The position numbers were made by a program, and so were the translations under genes. Positions 52,711-61,750 of a DNA stretch of 64,000 bases are shown one piece after another; the stretch's first letter is position 1, and each line of letters opens with the position of its first letter. The notes under the pieces were generated by a model that was not told the DNA's origin, did not search any database, and saw nothing but the letters and a program-made list of their open reading frames with translations. The stretch spans positions 1,550,001-1,614,000 of the forward strand of contig NZ_VFME01000001.1 in the NCBI RefSeq assembly GCF_006714895.1. Reading direction: 5' to 3'. Origin of the DNA: Gramella sp. Hel_I_59. Lineage in GTDB: Bacteria; Bacteroidota; Bacteroidia; Flavobacteriales; Flavobacteriaceae.

Positions 52711-54103
52711 TTGCGAAAATATTACCCAGCAGATCGTCATTTGTGATTTCCCCGGTGATCTCACCAAAATGATGTAAGGCCTGTCTTATATCTATGGCTA
52801 AAAGATCTCCGGAAAGGTCTGCGTTCAATCCATCTTCTACTTTATTGATCTCTTCCAGGGCTTTTAATAAGGCAGCGTAATGTCTACTATTAGTTACAAT
52901 AGTATCACTATTTCTAAGTGCTCCGGTATTTACAAATTCCCGTAATCTTTCTTTTAGTTCTTCCACACCAGTCCCTGTTTTAGCAGACAAAGGCTGGAAA
53001 CTTGTATTCGAAATAAAACCTAAATGGGCCTTGAGATGATCAAGCTCTTCAGAAGTCAGTCGATCGGTTTTATTTGCGATAATTATAATTGGTTTTTGAG
53101 GAAATTTGTTCTTGATCTTCTCAATTTCAATTAAAACCTGCTTCAACCTTTCTTCATCATTTTCTATGCGGGAACTATCCACCAGGTAGACCACAACCTG
53201 TGCCTGACCAATTTTTTCAAATGTTTTCTTGATCCCAATGCTTTCCACTACATCCTGGGTTTCTCTGATCCCGGCAGTATCTATAAACCTGAATCCCACA
53301 CCGCCAATACTTAGTTCATCTTCGATCGTATCACGAGTGGTTCCGGCAATATCTGATACGATGGCTCTTTCTTCGTTTAGAAGTGCGTTGAGCAATGTAG
53401 ATTTACCAACATTTGGTTCACCAACGATGGCAACCGGGATTCCGTTTTTAAGAACATTTCCAGTGGCAAAGGAATCTATTAGTCTTTTAAGAACAGTCTG
53501 TATCTTTGCAACGAGGGATTTGAATTGATCTCTGTTTGCAAATTCTACGTCTTCTTCGGCAAAATCAAGTTCAAGTTCAATAAGTGATGCAAAGTTCATG
53601 AGTTCTTCACGCAATTTCTGAATCTCATTTGAAAATCCGCCACGCATTTGTTGCATAGCCATCTGGTGAGAAGCGGCATTTTCAGAATTAATAAGATCAG
53701 CTACAGCCTCTGCCTGGCTAAGATCCATTTTTGCATTTAGGAACGCGCGTAAGGTAAATTCCCCAGCTTCCGCAGAACGGCAGCCTTTTCTAATTAGTAA
53801 CTGAATGATCTCCTGCTGAATATAGGGACTCCCGTGACAGGATAGTTCCACGGTTTCCTCACCGGTATAGGATTTTGGAGCACGAAAAACCGAAGCTAGT
53901 ACTTCATCGATCGTTCTCTCTCCATCCACCACATTTCCAAGATGAATGGTATGAGTAGGCTGCGATGAGAGTTCCTTCTTGCTTTTAGCTTTGAATAATG
54001 GGGTTACTATATTAATGGCATCGGGGCCGGAAACTCTAATTACAGCGATGGCACCGGCTCCTGAAGGTGTCGCGAGAGCAACGATAGTATCAGTCAATTT
54101 CAT
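52691..54103 (-). CDS. mnmE: tRNA modification GTPase MnmE
   Basis: 470 residues, full length. N-terminal folate-binding domain (MKLTDTIVALATPSGAGAIA, AGEFTLRAFLNAKMDLSQAEAVADLI), the inserted G domain with GEPNVGKSTLLNALL (P-loop), GTTRDTIE, DTAGIRET and NKTDRL, and the invariant C-terminal CIGK with the functional Cys. Works with MnmG in wobble-uridine modification. The last five codons and stop lie inside the att repeat, and island insertion has left them intact. Confidence 0.97.
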   Translation of the reverse strand: MKLTDTIVALATPSGAGAIAVIRVSGPDAINIVTPLFKAKSKKELSSQPTHTIHLGNVVDGERTIDEVLASVFRAPKSYTGEETVELSCHGSPYIQQEIIQLLIRKGCRSAEAGEFTLRAFLNAKMDLSQAEAVADLINSENAASHQMAMQQMRGGFSNEIQKLREELMNFASLIELELDFAEEDVEFANRDQFKSLVAKIQTVLKRLIDSFATGNVLKNGIPVAIVGEPNVGKSTLLNALLNEERAIVSDIAGTTRDTIEDELSIGGVGFRFIDTAGIRETQDVVESIGIKKTFEKIGQAQVVVYLVDSSRIENDEERLKQVLIEIEKIKNKFPQKPIIIIANKTDRLTSEELDHLKAHLGFISNTSFQPLSAKTGTGVEELKERLREFVNTGALRNSDTIVTNSRHYAALLKALEEINKVEDGLNADLSGDLLAIDIRQALHHFGEITGEITNDDLLGNIFANFCIGK

Positions 54104-54209
54104 GCGGCAAATTTATGAAAGAATTCATTGCTGTAGCAAATTCTGTAACAAACATAGGTTTTTACCGTCTTTTAAGTAGAATACATCACTAACCATCAAA
54201 AATCAAAAA

Positions 54210-54548
54210 ATGAGAGAAGACAATCAATTACTGGTCATCACACATCTAAGTCAGTTACTTGACCTGGTGACCGGCATAGGGGGATTTATCGTTCCGTTAA
54301 TTATATGGGCTACCCAAAAAGATAAAGTAGCAGGGATGGATATGCATGGCAAAATGATCATCAACTTCCAGATCAGCATTTTTATATACAGTATTATCTG
54401 TATTCCGCTTATCATCTTGTTTGGCCTCGGAATCATTTTACTAATTCTTGTTGGTTTGCTGGCGCTTGTTCTGCCTATTCTGAATGCGATCAAAGTAAGC
54501 AATGGAGAAATGCCATATTATCCTCTTACCATTCAGTTTTTAAAATAG
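54210..54548 (+). CDS. DUF4870 membrane protein
   Basis: 112 residues: a short N-terminal helix (LLVITHLSQLLDLVTGIGG), FIVPLIIWATQKDK, GKMIINFQISIFIYS and a long hydrophobic hairpin (IIILLILVGLLALVLP in part), then a short tail. Matches DUF4870. Function unknown; widespread small inner-membrane protein. Divergent from mnmE. Confidence 0.85.
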   Translation: MREDNQLLVITHLSQLLDLVTGIGGFIVPLIIWATQKDKVAGMDMHGKMIINFQISIFIYSIICIPLIILFGLGIILLILVGLLALVLPILNAIKVSNGEMPYYPLTIQFLK

Positions 54549-54568
54549 TATTGCTGAAGTATAAGAAT

Positions 54569-54600
54569 AAAAAAGCCCGTTCGATCGAACGAGCCTTTTT
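54569..54600. terminator. bidirectional terminator
   Basis: AAAAAGCCCGTTCGAT pairs with ATCGAACGAGCCTTTTT (one mismatch), between the convergent DUF4870 and dnaN genes. Confidence 0.88.
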
Positions 54601-54620
54601 CTATGATTTGAGAATTTTGT

Positions 54621-55739
54621 TTAGCTATTAAGCATTACCGGCATAACCAGCATGGTAATTTTTTCTCCCGGGTCAAGCCCATCTACAGGAGTTAGAATTC
54701 CAGCTCTGTTTGGCAAGCTCATTTCCAGCATCACCTCGTCTGCTGTAAGATTTCCTAACATCTCAATAAGAAAGCGCGAATTAAAACCAATTTGCATATC
54801 GTCGCCCTGGTAATCACAGGTCAAACGTTCTTCAGCTTTATTGCTATAATCCACATCTTCTGCTGAAATATTTAATTCAGCTCCGGCGATCTTAAGTCTT
54901 ACCTGGTGCGTAGTCTTATTAGAGAAAATCGAAACCCTTCTTACAGAACTCAAGAATTGATTTCTTTGAATAGTAAGTTTGTTCGGATTCTCTTTAGGAA
55001 TTACTGCTTCGTAGTTAGGATATTTTCCGTCGATCAACCTACAGATCAACTGAGTATCATCGAAAGTAAATTTAGCGTTCGAATCATTGTACTCGATTAA
55101 AACTTCAGATTCACTTCCTGCCAGAATTCCTTTTAAAAGATTCAAAGGTTTCTTCGGCATGATAAATTCTGCTGCTTCATTCGCCTGAATGTCTTCACGT
55201 GAATATTTTACAAGCTTGTGAGCATCTGTCGCTACAAAAGTTAATCCGTCTTCCTTAAACTGGAAAAAGACACCACTCATTACTGGTCTGAGATCGTCAT
55301 TTCCGGAAGCAAAAATTGTTTTGCTAATTGCTGAAGAAAGAATATCGGCTTCCACGATCGTGCTACTAGGTTCGTCAAGAGCAACCGGATTCGGGAACTC
55401 TTCACCATCGGCATATGCAAGTGCATATTTACCATGGTTCGAACTTAATTCTATCGTGTTATTGTCTTCAACTACAAAAGTTAGAGGCTGCTCCGGAAAG
55501 GTCTTCAAGGTATCCAGAAGTAGTTTTGCAGGAACTGCGATCTTTCCTTCTGAATCTGACTCTACTTTAAGCTTTGCAGACATGGTAGTCTCAAGATCTG
55601 AAGCAGATACAGTTAATTCGTCATTCTGAAGGTCAAAAAGAAAATTATCTAAAATTGGTAGCGTATTGCTATTATTGATTACCCCTCCAAGTATTTGTAG
55701 CTGTTTCAGCAGGTAATTGCTGGATACAATAAATTTCAT
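54621..55739 (-). CDS. dnaN: DNA polymerase III beta subunit (sliding clamp)
   Basis: 372 residues, the three-fold clamp repeat: MKFIVSSNYLLKQLQILGGV (domain I), LRPVMSGVFFQFKEDGLTFVATDAHKL (domain II) and the terminal LTPVDGLDPGEKITMLVMPV (domain III with the conserved P-M-pocket end). Tethers polymerase III to DNA. No dnaA or DnaA-box cluster is visible nearby, as in many Bacteroidota where dnaN is separate from the origin. Confidence 0.95.
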   Translation of the reverse strand: MKFIVSSNYLLKQLQILGGVINNSNTLPILDNFLFDLQNDELTVSASDLETTMSAKLKVESDSEGKIAVPAKLLLDTLKTFPEQPLTFVVEDNNTIELSSNHGKYALAYADGEEFPNPVALDEPSSTIVEADILSSAISKTIFASGNDDLRPVMSGVFFQFKEDGLTFVATDAHKLVKYSREDIQANEAAEFIMPKKPLNLLKGILAGSESEVLIEYNDSNAKFTFDDTQLICRLIDGKYPNYEAVIPKENPNKLTIQRNQFLSSVRRVSIFSNKTTHQVRLKIAGAELNISAEDVDYSNKAEERLTCDYQGDDMQIGFNSRFLIEMLGNLTADEVMLEMSLPNRAGILTPVDGLDPGEKITMLVMPVMLNS

Positions 55740-55770
55740 CGGCTTTTATTGATTTATTTTGAATCAATTA

Positions 55771-55778
55771 CAAATATA
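55771..55778 (-). promoter_or_regulatory. candidate -7 box of dnaN
   Basis: On the minus strand TATATTTG fits TAnnTTTG, 32 bp before the dnaN ATG. No clear -33 element. Confidence 0.4.
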
Positions 55779-55940
55779 TTTCAATATGTATAAATTGACC
55801 CTTTAAACCTGTAGTTTTTATTAACAGAAATTATCTGGTTTACATAGATAAGTTGCTGTAAAATATATTGTTACAGATTTTTATTCAGTAATAATTGTTA
55901 ATATGTTCAAATTGAATAAGCTGTAGCCTTCTATCGAAGT

Positions 55941-57608
55941 TTAGCGTATATATCTTCGTTTACGGAAGTAGTTAAGGGCAGCACCAAGCAGTGCAAGCAA
56001 TAACAATGGTGCGGCAATAGCAATGATCTGCCACATTTCGCGTTGCGTGGCAACTTTGTCCTTGTTTAGAAATGCCAGTTTAATCTCTTTTGTCCTTACA
56101 TCCACAAGTCCAGAATCATCCAGCAAATAGTTGACCGTATTTAGCAAAAACTCTTTATTGCCGTAGGTCATCCCAGTGTAACGTTCAAAACCAAGTTCAA
56201 GTGGTTTTCCTTGCTGCAGGTCGTTTTTGATCACATCACCATCAGAGATTACCACCATTTTGGTGTTCTCGCTGTTATCCAGATGCGCTGTTTCAAAAGG
56301 CTTCAATCGATTACTGTAAACAGATTTAAAACTGCCTTCCAGTAATACTGCCAAAGGTTGTTCACCTGCATTATAACTTTCCATTACTGGCTTTGAACCT
56401 ATGATATCCAGTCCTATTTGCAGCGGTACGCCTTCAAGCTTTGTTTTAGGAGAACTGCTAAGTAAAACAGTTTTCTCAAGGTCATTCTCCAAAAGATCGA
56501 TTGGGTTGGCGTAATTAAATTTTACGGCTTCAATATTGTTGACTATTGGATGATTGGCTGTAGAACTTGTAAGCGGACTATAATACCATGGATATGGATT
56601 AAAACGTGTTTCATTTCCTGTTCCACTCGCAAGAATGATAGGAGCAGAATAAAGGTCATTTACCAGTTCTGAATTTATGCGCAGGCCATAAGAGAAGAAA
56701 TAGTCGCCAAGGTTTAGATTTCTCGGTAGGGCAAGTGCTGAACCTCGTTCATTAAAAAGGCTGTCATTCTCCATACTGGTCATTTCTGCAAGCCAGAGCA
56801 TTTTGCCGCCGTTCATCAAATATTGATCGAGTACATACTTCTCCTTTTCAGAATAAGGTATTATGGGTTTCGCTTCGATCACCAGGTCATAAGACTTTAA
56901 GTCTTCCAGAGTTTTCTGCGGATTGCTGGTAACCGAATCCAGCGTAAAAGGTGCCAGGAAATAATATTCCTGCACGGTTTTGATAAAGTCGGCTATTCTC
57001 GCGTCTGGAAGTTCTCCATTCCCGCGCATTACCGCTATCTTTTTCTCTCTTGGGTAGATAAGTTTGTTCAAACCATCGGCAAAAGCATATTCTAATTGCT
57101 GTACGGAAGAATTTACTCGCTCCTCGTCACTTGCGCCAATCTGATTTTTTAGCAAAGGAATTTTGACCGTTTTATCTTCGAAATTAGCAATAGCCCACGG
57201 AAAAATAATGGTTTCGCTGTTTTTTCCGTTTTCCTGAACATTGAGTCGGGCGGGAGTCATCCCTAATTTATAGAACTCTTCAGCAATGGCATTGGCATCA
57301 TCACCTTCAGCTAAAGGATCGATAAAATTGAATTTTATATTCGAATTATACGCAGCAAACTCTTCAAGCATTTGCCTTGTTTCTTCTTTTAACCGTCTGA
57401 ATTCCGAAGGAAAACTGCCTTCAAGAAATACATCTATGATTATAGGAGAATCGACATCGTCCACGATCTCTTTGGCTGCTGAAGACAGACTGTACCGCTG
57501 GTCTTCTGTAAGATCCAGTCTTGTAAAAAAATTGGCAGCAACAATGTTAAGCACGATCAAAATGATCAAGAAAATCAATAAACTTGATATGTTCTTATTA
57601 CGGATCAT
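55941..57608 (-). CDS. gldG: gliding-motility ABC transporter component GldG
   Basis: 555 residues. N-terminal membrane helix (SLLIFLIILIVLNIVAANFF), then a large extracytoplasmic domain (DLTEDQRYSLSSAAKEIV, IIIDVFLEGSFPSEFRRLKE, KIAVMRGNGELPD, GGKMLWLAEMTSM) and a C-terminal membrane helix (IIAIAAPLLLLALLGAALNY), as in GldG. Works with GldF and the ATPase GldA in gliding. Overlaps gldF by 4 bp. gldA is not in the window. Confidence 0.92.
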   Translation of the reverse strand: MIRNKNISSLLIFLIILIVLNIVAANFFTRLDLTEDQRYSLSSAAKEIVDDVDSPIIIDVFLEGSFPSEFRRLKEETRQMLEEFAAYNSNIKFNFIDPLAEGDDANAIAEEFYKLGMTPARLNVQENGKNSETIIFPWAIANFEDKTVKIPLLKNQIGASDEERVNSSVQQLEYAFADGLNKLIYPREKKIAVMRGNGELPDARIADFIKTVQEYYFLAPFTLDSVTSNPQKTLEDLKSYDLVIEAKPIIPYSEKEKYVLDQYLMNGGKMLWLAEMTSMENDSLFNERGSALALPRNLNLGDYFFSYGLRINSELVNDLYSAPIILASGTGNETRFNPYPWYYSPLTSSTANHPIVNNIEAVKFNYANPIDLLENDLEKTVLLSSSPKTKLEGVPLQIGLDIIGSKPVMESYNAGEQPLAVLLEGSFKSVYSNRLKPFETAHLDNSENTKMVVISDGDVIKNDLQQGKPLELGFERYTGMTYGNKEFLLNTVNYLLDDSGLVDVRTKEIKLAFLNKDKVATQREMWQIIAIAAPLLLLALLGAALNYFRKRRYIR

Positions 57609-58342
57609 CTTCGGTTTTTTGCTGATGAAATATTTACCTGCGTAAACTTCAGAAATAAAGCTATCACACTAACAAAATATATTAGATCACGAGTATCCAG
57701 TACACCCCGGCTAATACTACGATAATGATAACTTATTCCGAAGTATTCCAACAAATAGGTGAATTCTCCAAAAATGTTGATGGTGGCGAGTGCTTCGAAT
57801 GCATAGTAGATGGCAAAACAAAGGAAAACGCCGAGTAAAAAGGCCACAATTTGATTAGATGTGATACTGGAGGCGTAGGTGCCAATCGCGGTATAACTTG
57901 CTGCAAGAAAGATCAAACCAAGGTAAGATCCAATAGTTGCGCCGGTATCAAAATTATAAGCTGTCTGTCCCAGTTCTCCAATGGCTAACAAGTAAATCAA
58001 GCTAGGAATGATCGCAAGAAGTACTAAAATTAGTCCGCCAAAATATTTACCGAATACAAGATCCCAGTTACTAATGGGGCGGGTTTGCAAAATCTCCATG
58101 GTTCCCATGCGCTTTTCTTCGGAATAGCTGCGCATACTTATCGCAGGAATCAGGAAAATAAAGATCCAGGGTGCGAGATCAAAAAATGGTTTTAGATCTG
58201 CAAAACCGCTATCCAGAATATTGTAACCTCCATTAAAGACAAAAAGGAACAGTCCGCTAACCAACAGAAAGACACCAATAACCAGATAACCGGTAAGGTT
58301 TGCAAAAAATGATTGTATTTCTTTTTTAAAGATCGCGAACAT
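57605..58342 (-). CDS. gldF: gliding-motility ABC permease GldF
   Basis: 245 residues with six hydrophobic helices (LTGYLVIGVFLLVSGLFLFV, PWIFIFLIPAISMRSYSEEK, GLILVLLAIIPSLIYLLAIG, GLIFLAASYTAIGTYASSI and others) and the RSYSEEKRMGTMEILQTRPI motif of ABC-2 permeases of this class. Upstream of and overlapping gldG; starts directly after the stop of the ABM gene. Confidence 0.93.
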   Translation of the reverse strand: MFAIFKKEIQSFFANLTGYLVIGVFLLVSGLFLFVFNGGYNILDSGFADLKPFFDLAPWIFIFLIPAISMRSYSEEKRMGTMEILQTRPISNWDLVFGKYFGGLILVLLAIIPSLIYLLAIGELGQTAYNFDTGATIGSYLGLIFLAASYTAIGTYASSITSNQIVAFLLGVFLCFAIYYAFEALATINIFGEFTYLLEYFGISYHYRSISRGVLDTRDLIYFVSVIALFLKFTQVNISSAKNRR

Positions 58343-58639
58343 TTAGTCCAGGCTTACAAGTTTATCAACACTCCAGGCTTCGGGTTTTGCATTAAAATGA
58401 ACTTTCGTTTCTGCCCAAACCTTTTTAAATAGATCTGAATGCCGATAGTTCTCCAAGGCATCTTCATCTTCCCAGTAACTATAAGTAAAAAATGTATTCC
58501 TATTGTTTTTATCACGGTATAGTTCCAGAAATTGACAACCTTCAAAATTTCTGATCTTGGATTTTACCTGTTCAAAGTTGTTCAGAAATTCTTCGATCTT
58601 ATCTTCCTTAAAGCCCATTTTTACAATTCTCACGAACAT
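58343..58639 (-). CDS. ABM-domain (quinol monooxygenase-like) protein
   Basis: 98 residues of the antibiotic biosynthesis monooxygenase fold: MFVRIVKMGFKEDKIEEFLN, GCQFLELYRDKNNRNTFFTY, SYWEDEDALENYRHSDLFK. Small cytoplasmic dimeric alpha/beta barrel; the substrate is unknown. The gene abuts the SAM-hydrolase gene upstream and gldF downstream with no gap, so all four are co-transcribed. Confidence 0.8.
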   Translation of the reverse strand: MFVRIVKMGFKEDKIEEFLNNFEQVKSKIRNFEGCQFLELYRDKNNRNTFFTYSYWEDEDALENYRHSDLFKKVWAETKVHFNAKPEAWSVDKLVSLD

Positions 58640-59473
58640 CTATTCAAAATTTATGGTTACAGTGTCGAGATATTCCAGGCCAAATAAACTGGCCGCACCA
58701 CCCACTGTATTGGGATTACTTTTATAGATCGCAAGTTCTATATAGCCGGCAGAATTGAACACTGCCAGTTTCTTACCATCTTCTTCTTTCCTGTTTTCCT
58801 TCTCTACTTCAAAATTAATGGCATGACTGTAGGTTTCATAAATAGCATCGAAATTATGTCTGCGCGCACTAATTTTAAAGGCCCGGCCTTTGCCAGTACT
58901 TTCAAACAATTTTCTAGAAATATTTGTGATTACATTTCCGTAGTTATCAATATAGATCACGTGTCCCAGTATCTGGTTCTGTTCGCTATTAATAATGGGT
59001 TCGAACTGTTTGAGGTGTTTAATTTGCTCGATATTTTTACCAATTACTTCCAGCGTTCCACCCCGGGAGATATGACAGGCTACTTTTACAAAAACGTCCA
59101 GTACAGGAAAATTGGTTTGGATCTTATCATGTATATTGATTTCCACGATTTTCTCCGGTCTAATTTCTGAAGCTAATAAAGAAAGTATCCCGTTGTTGGC
59201 ACAAATAAAATAGTGGTCATCCAGTTTTACTGCGAGATGTTTGTTCTCTGGTGTAAGTTCTGAATCGATCCCAATAATGTGAATACTTCCCTTCGGAAAA
59301 CTTCTATAGGCGTTCTTGATGATATAGGAAGCTTCACTAATATGAAAGGGTGAAACCGAATGTGAAATATCAACAATTCTAACATCACTTAGCTCATTGT
59401 AGATAGCACCTTTAACCGCTCCAGCGAAATAATCCTTCTCCCCAAAATCGGTCGTTAAAGTGATGATTGCCAT
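58640..59473 (-). CDS. SAM hydroxide adenosyltransferase (DUF62)
   Basis: 277 residues. ITLTTDFGEKDYFAGAVKGA holds the conserved Asp, then IDSELTPENKHLAVKLDDHY, FICANNGILSLL and HVIYIDNYGNVITNI. Matches the DUF62/SAM hydrolase family, which splits S-adenosylmethionine into adenosine and methionine using water. Head of the compact cluster with ABM, gldF and gldG; the link to gliding genes is conserved context in flavobacteria rather than a known functional one. Confidence 0.88.
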   Translation of the reverse strand: MAIITLTTDFGEKDYFAGAVKGAIYNELSDVRIVDISHSVSPFHISEASYIIKNAYRSFPKGSIHIIGIDSELTPENKHLAVKLDDHYFICANNGILSLLASEIRPEKIVEINIHDKIQTNFPVLDVFVKVACHISRGGTLEVIGKNIEQIKHLKQFEPIINSEQNQILGHVIYIDNYGNVITNISRKLFESTGKGRAFKISARRHNFDAIYETYSHAINFEVEKENRKEEDGKKLAVFNSAGYIELAIYKSNPNTVGGAASLFGLEYLDTVTINFE

Positions 59474-59681
59474 AGGCGATTGTTAATATTTTTTTAACCT
59501 GAAACAGGTAATTTTCCTTAAGTTTGTATAGGTAGCGAATATAAATTTTATTTTAGTGATTCGCTCGAGGACAGCAGTCAAAAGTAACGCTTTTCTCAGC
59601 CCAAAATTAGAACATACAAATACGAAGGACAAATAAATTCTAACTGAAAAATTCACAATGCTTCATCTAAAATTCTAGCTT

Positions 59682-60635
59682 TTGAACGAACTTCTTATTG
59701 AACTCTCAGAAATAAGCCCACGCGAATTCTTCGGGCAACAGAACGAACATATCGAACTACTCAAAAAATACTTTCCCAAGCTCAAAATAGTTGCCAGAGG
59801 TAATAAAATAAAAGTTTTTGGCGATGAGGAAATGCTGGAGGAGTTCGATAAGCGCTTTTCCATGTTAATGGATCATTTTGGAAAGTATAATAAACTGGAC
59901 GAAAATACTATTGAAAGAGTTCTCACCAGCGAAAGTGAAGAGGATTATCAAACTACTAAAGAAAGTGGCGAGACGATCGTTCATGGTTTAAGCGGAAAGG
60001 TGATCAAAGCTCAAACTGCGAATCAACGCAGGATGGTAGAACTTACTAAAAAGAACGACCTTGTTTTTGCTATTGGACCGGCTGGTACCGGAAAGACTTA
60101 TACCGGCGTAGCACTGGCGGTAAAAGCTCTTAAGGAGAAGCAGGTCAAAAGGATCATTCTTACCAGACCCGCCGTAGAAGCAGGTGAAAATCTTGGATTT
60201 CTGCCGGGTGATCTTAAAGAAAAACTGGATCCTTACATGCAGCCATTATATGACGCATTAAGAGATATGATCCCACATGAAAAGCTCGAATTGTTTATTG
60301 AAAAAGGTGTTATCCAAATTGCACCCTTAGCATTTATGCGTGGGAGGACTCTGGATGATGCTTTTGTGATCCTTGATGAAGCACAGAACACTACGCACGC
60401 TCAAATGAAGATGTTCTTAACCAGAATGGGAAAACATGCGAAATTTATGATCACGGGTGATCCTGGACAGATTGATCTGCCTAGAAGAACTATTTCTGGT
60501 CTTAAGGAAGCATTACTGGTGCTAAAAGATGTGAAAGGTGTTGGTATGGTTTACCTTGATGATAAAGATGTTATTAGACACCGACTGGTCAAAAAGATCA
60601 TATCTGCTTATAAAACTATTGAACACAACGACTAA
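59682..60635 (+). CDS. PhoH-like ATPase
   Basis: 317 residues. The start is TTG at 59682 ([18 protein letters not shown]): a TAG lies just upstream in frame and no ATG is available. N-terminal KH-like region ([19 protein letters not shown]), the P-loop [36 protein letters not shown], Walker [11 protein letters not shown] and [20 protein letters not shown]. Cytoplasmic ATPase of the PhoH/PhoL group, linked to RNA metabolism. Divergent from the SAM-hydrolase gene; 11 bp before purC. Confidence 0.93.
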   Translation: MNELLIELSEISPREFFGQQNEHIELLKKYFPKLKIVARGNKIKVFGDEEMLEEFDKRFSMLMDHFGKYNKLDENTIERVLTSESEEDYQTTKESGETIVHGLSGKVIKAQTANQRRMVELTKKNDLVFAIGPAGTGKTYTGVALAVKALKEKQVKRIILTRPAVEAGENLGFLPGDLKEKLDPYMQPLYDALRDMIPHEKLELFIEKGVIQIAPLAFMRGRTLDDAFVILDEAQNTTHAQMKMFLTRMGKHAKFMITGDPGQIDLPRRTISGLKEALLVLKDVKGVGMVYLDDKDVIRHRLVKKIISAYKTIEHND

Positions 60636-60646
60636 ATTTTCAACTC

Positions 60647-61606
60647 GTGAAGAGTAAAACAATCATAAAAACAGACTTTCAATTTCCGGGACAAAAATCT
60701 GTCTACAAAGGAAAAGTCAGAGATGTATATACTCTGGAAGATGACAGGTTGTTAATGATCGCGTCAGATAGGCTTTCAGCTTTTGATGTAGTGATGCCTA
60801 AAGGGATTCCGTTTAAAGGTCAAATCCTTAACCAGATCGCTACTAAAATGATGGAAAAGACTGCGGATATCGTCCCAAACTGGTTGGAAGCAACACCAGA
60901 CCCTAATGTGGCAATCGGTAAAAACTGCGAGCCATTTAAAGTTGAAATGGTTATTCGTGGTTATCTATCTGGTCACGCTGCCAGAGAGTATAAAGCAGGG
61001 AAGAGAGAATTGTGTGGAGTTGAGATGCCTGAAGGAATGAAGGAAAATGATAAATTTCCTAAACCTATAATCACTCCGGCTACGAAAGCAGAAATGGGAG
61101 ATCATGATGAGGATATTTCCAGAGAAGACATTATAGCAAAAAATATAGTTTCAAAGGACGATTACCTTCAGCTTGAAGATTACACTCGTAAGTTATTCCA
61201 AAGAGGATCTGAAATTGCTGATCAACAAAACCTGATCCTGGTAGATACAAAGTACGAATTCGGGAAAACTTCCGAAGGAAAAATAGTATTGATTGACGAA
61301 ATACATACGCCAGATTCTTCAAGATATTTCTATAAGGACGGCTACGAAGAAAGACAGGCGAAGGGCGAAGCACAAAAACAACTCTCTAAAGAGTTCGTTC
61401 GGCAATGGCTCATAGCAGAAGGCTTTCAAGGACTTGAAGGTCAGGAAGTACCTTTGATGAGCGATGAGTACATCGAAACGGTTTCTGAAAGATATATTGA
61501 GCTTTACGAGAATATTACCGGAGAAACTTTTAAGAAGGCTGATATTAGTGATATCGACGCAAGAATCGAACAGAATGTGCTAGATTATCTTGAATCTCAC
61601 AACTAA
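60647..61606 (+). CDS. purC: SAICAR synthase
   Basis: 319 residues, the longer form of Pur[21 protein letters not shown] (ATP loop), [58 protein letters not shown] and [10 protein letters not shown] with [14 protein letters not shown]. Catalyses the ATP-dependent joining of CAIR and aspartate in purine synthesis. GTG start, 11 bp after phoH, so the two are an operon. Confidence 0.95.
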   Translation: MKSKTIIKTDFQFPGQKSVYKGKVRDVYTLEDDRLLMIASDRLSAFDVVMPKGIPFKGQILNQIATKMMEKTADIVPNWLEATPDPNVAIGKNCEPFKVEMVIRGYLSGHAAREYKAGKRELCGVEMPEGMKENDKFPKPIITPATKAEMGDHDEDISREDIIAKNIVSKDDYLQLEDYTRKLFQRGSEIADQQNLILVDTKYEFGKTSEGKIVLIDEIHTPDSSRYFYKDGYEERQAKGEAQKQLSKEFVRQWLIAEGFQGLEGQEVPLMSDEYIETVSERYIELYENITGETFKKADISDIDARIEQNVLDYLESHN

Positions 61607-61703
61607 TAGGTTCATAATATGAACATTTCTATTAATTATGTAATTGATACCATCATTTTTTAGCAGTTCCTTTTTCTGATTGCTCAGTATTTAATATTTT
61701 TAG

Positions 61704-61735
61704 TGAAAACCGGTAATTCCGGTTTTCTTCTTTTA
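61704..61735 (+). terminator. terminator of purC
   Basis: GAAAACCGG pairs with CCGGTTTTC over a 5-nt loop, followed by a T-rich run. Confidence 0.82.
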
Positions 61736-61750
61736 TAAACGATATTATTT

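Noticed and set aside
54621..55940. Chromosome origin near dnaN
   Set aside because: No dnaA gene and no cluster of DnaA boxes was seen; dnaN lies beside gldG, a normal flavobacterial context.
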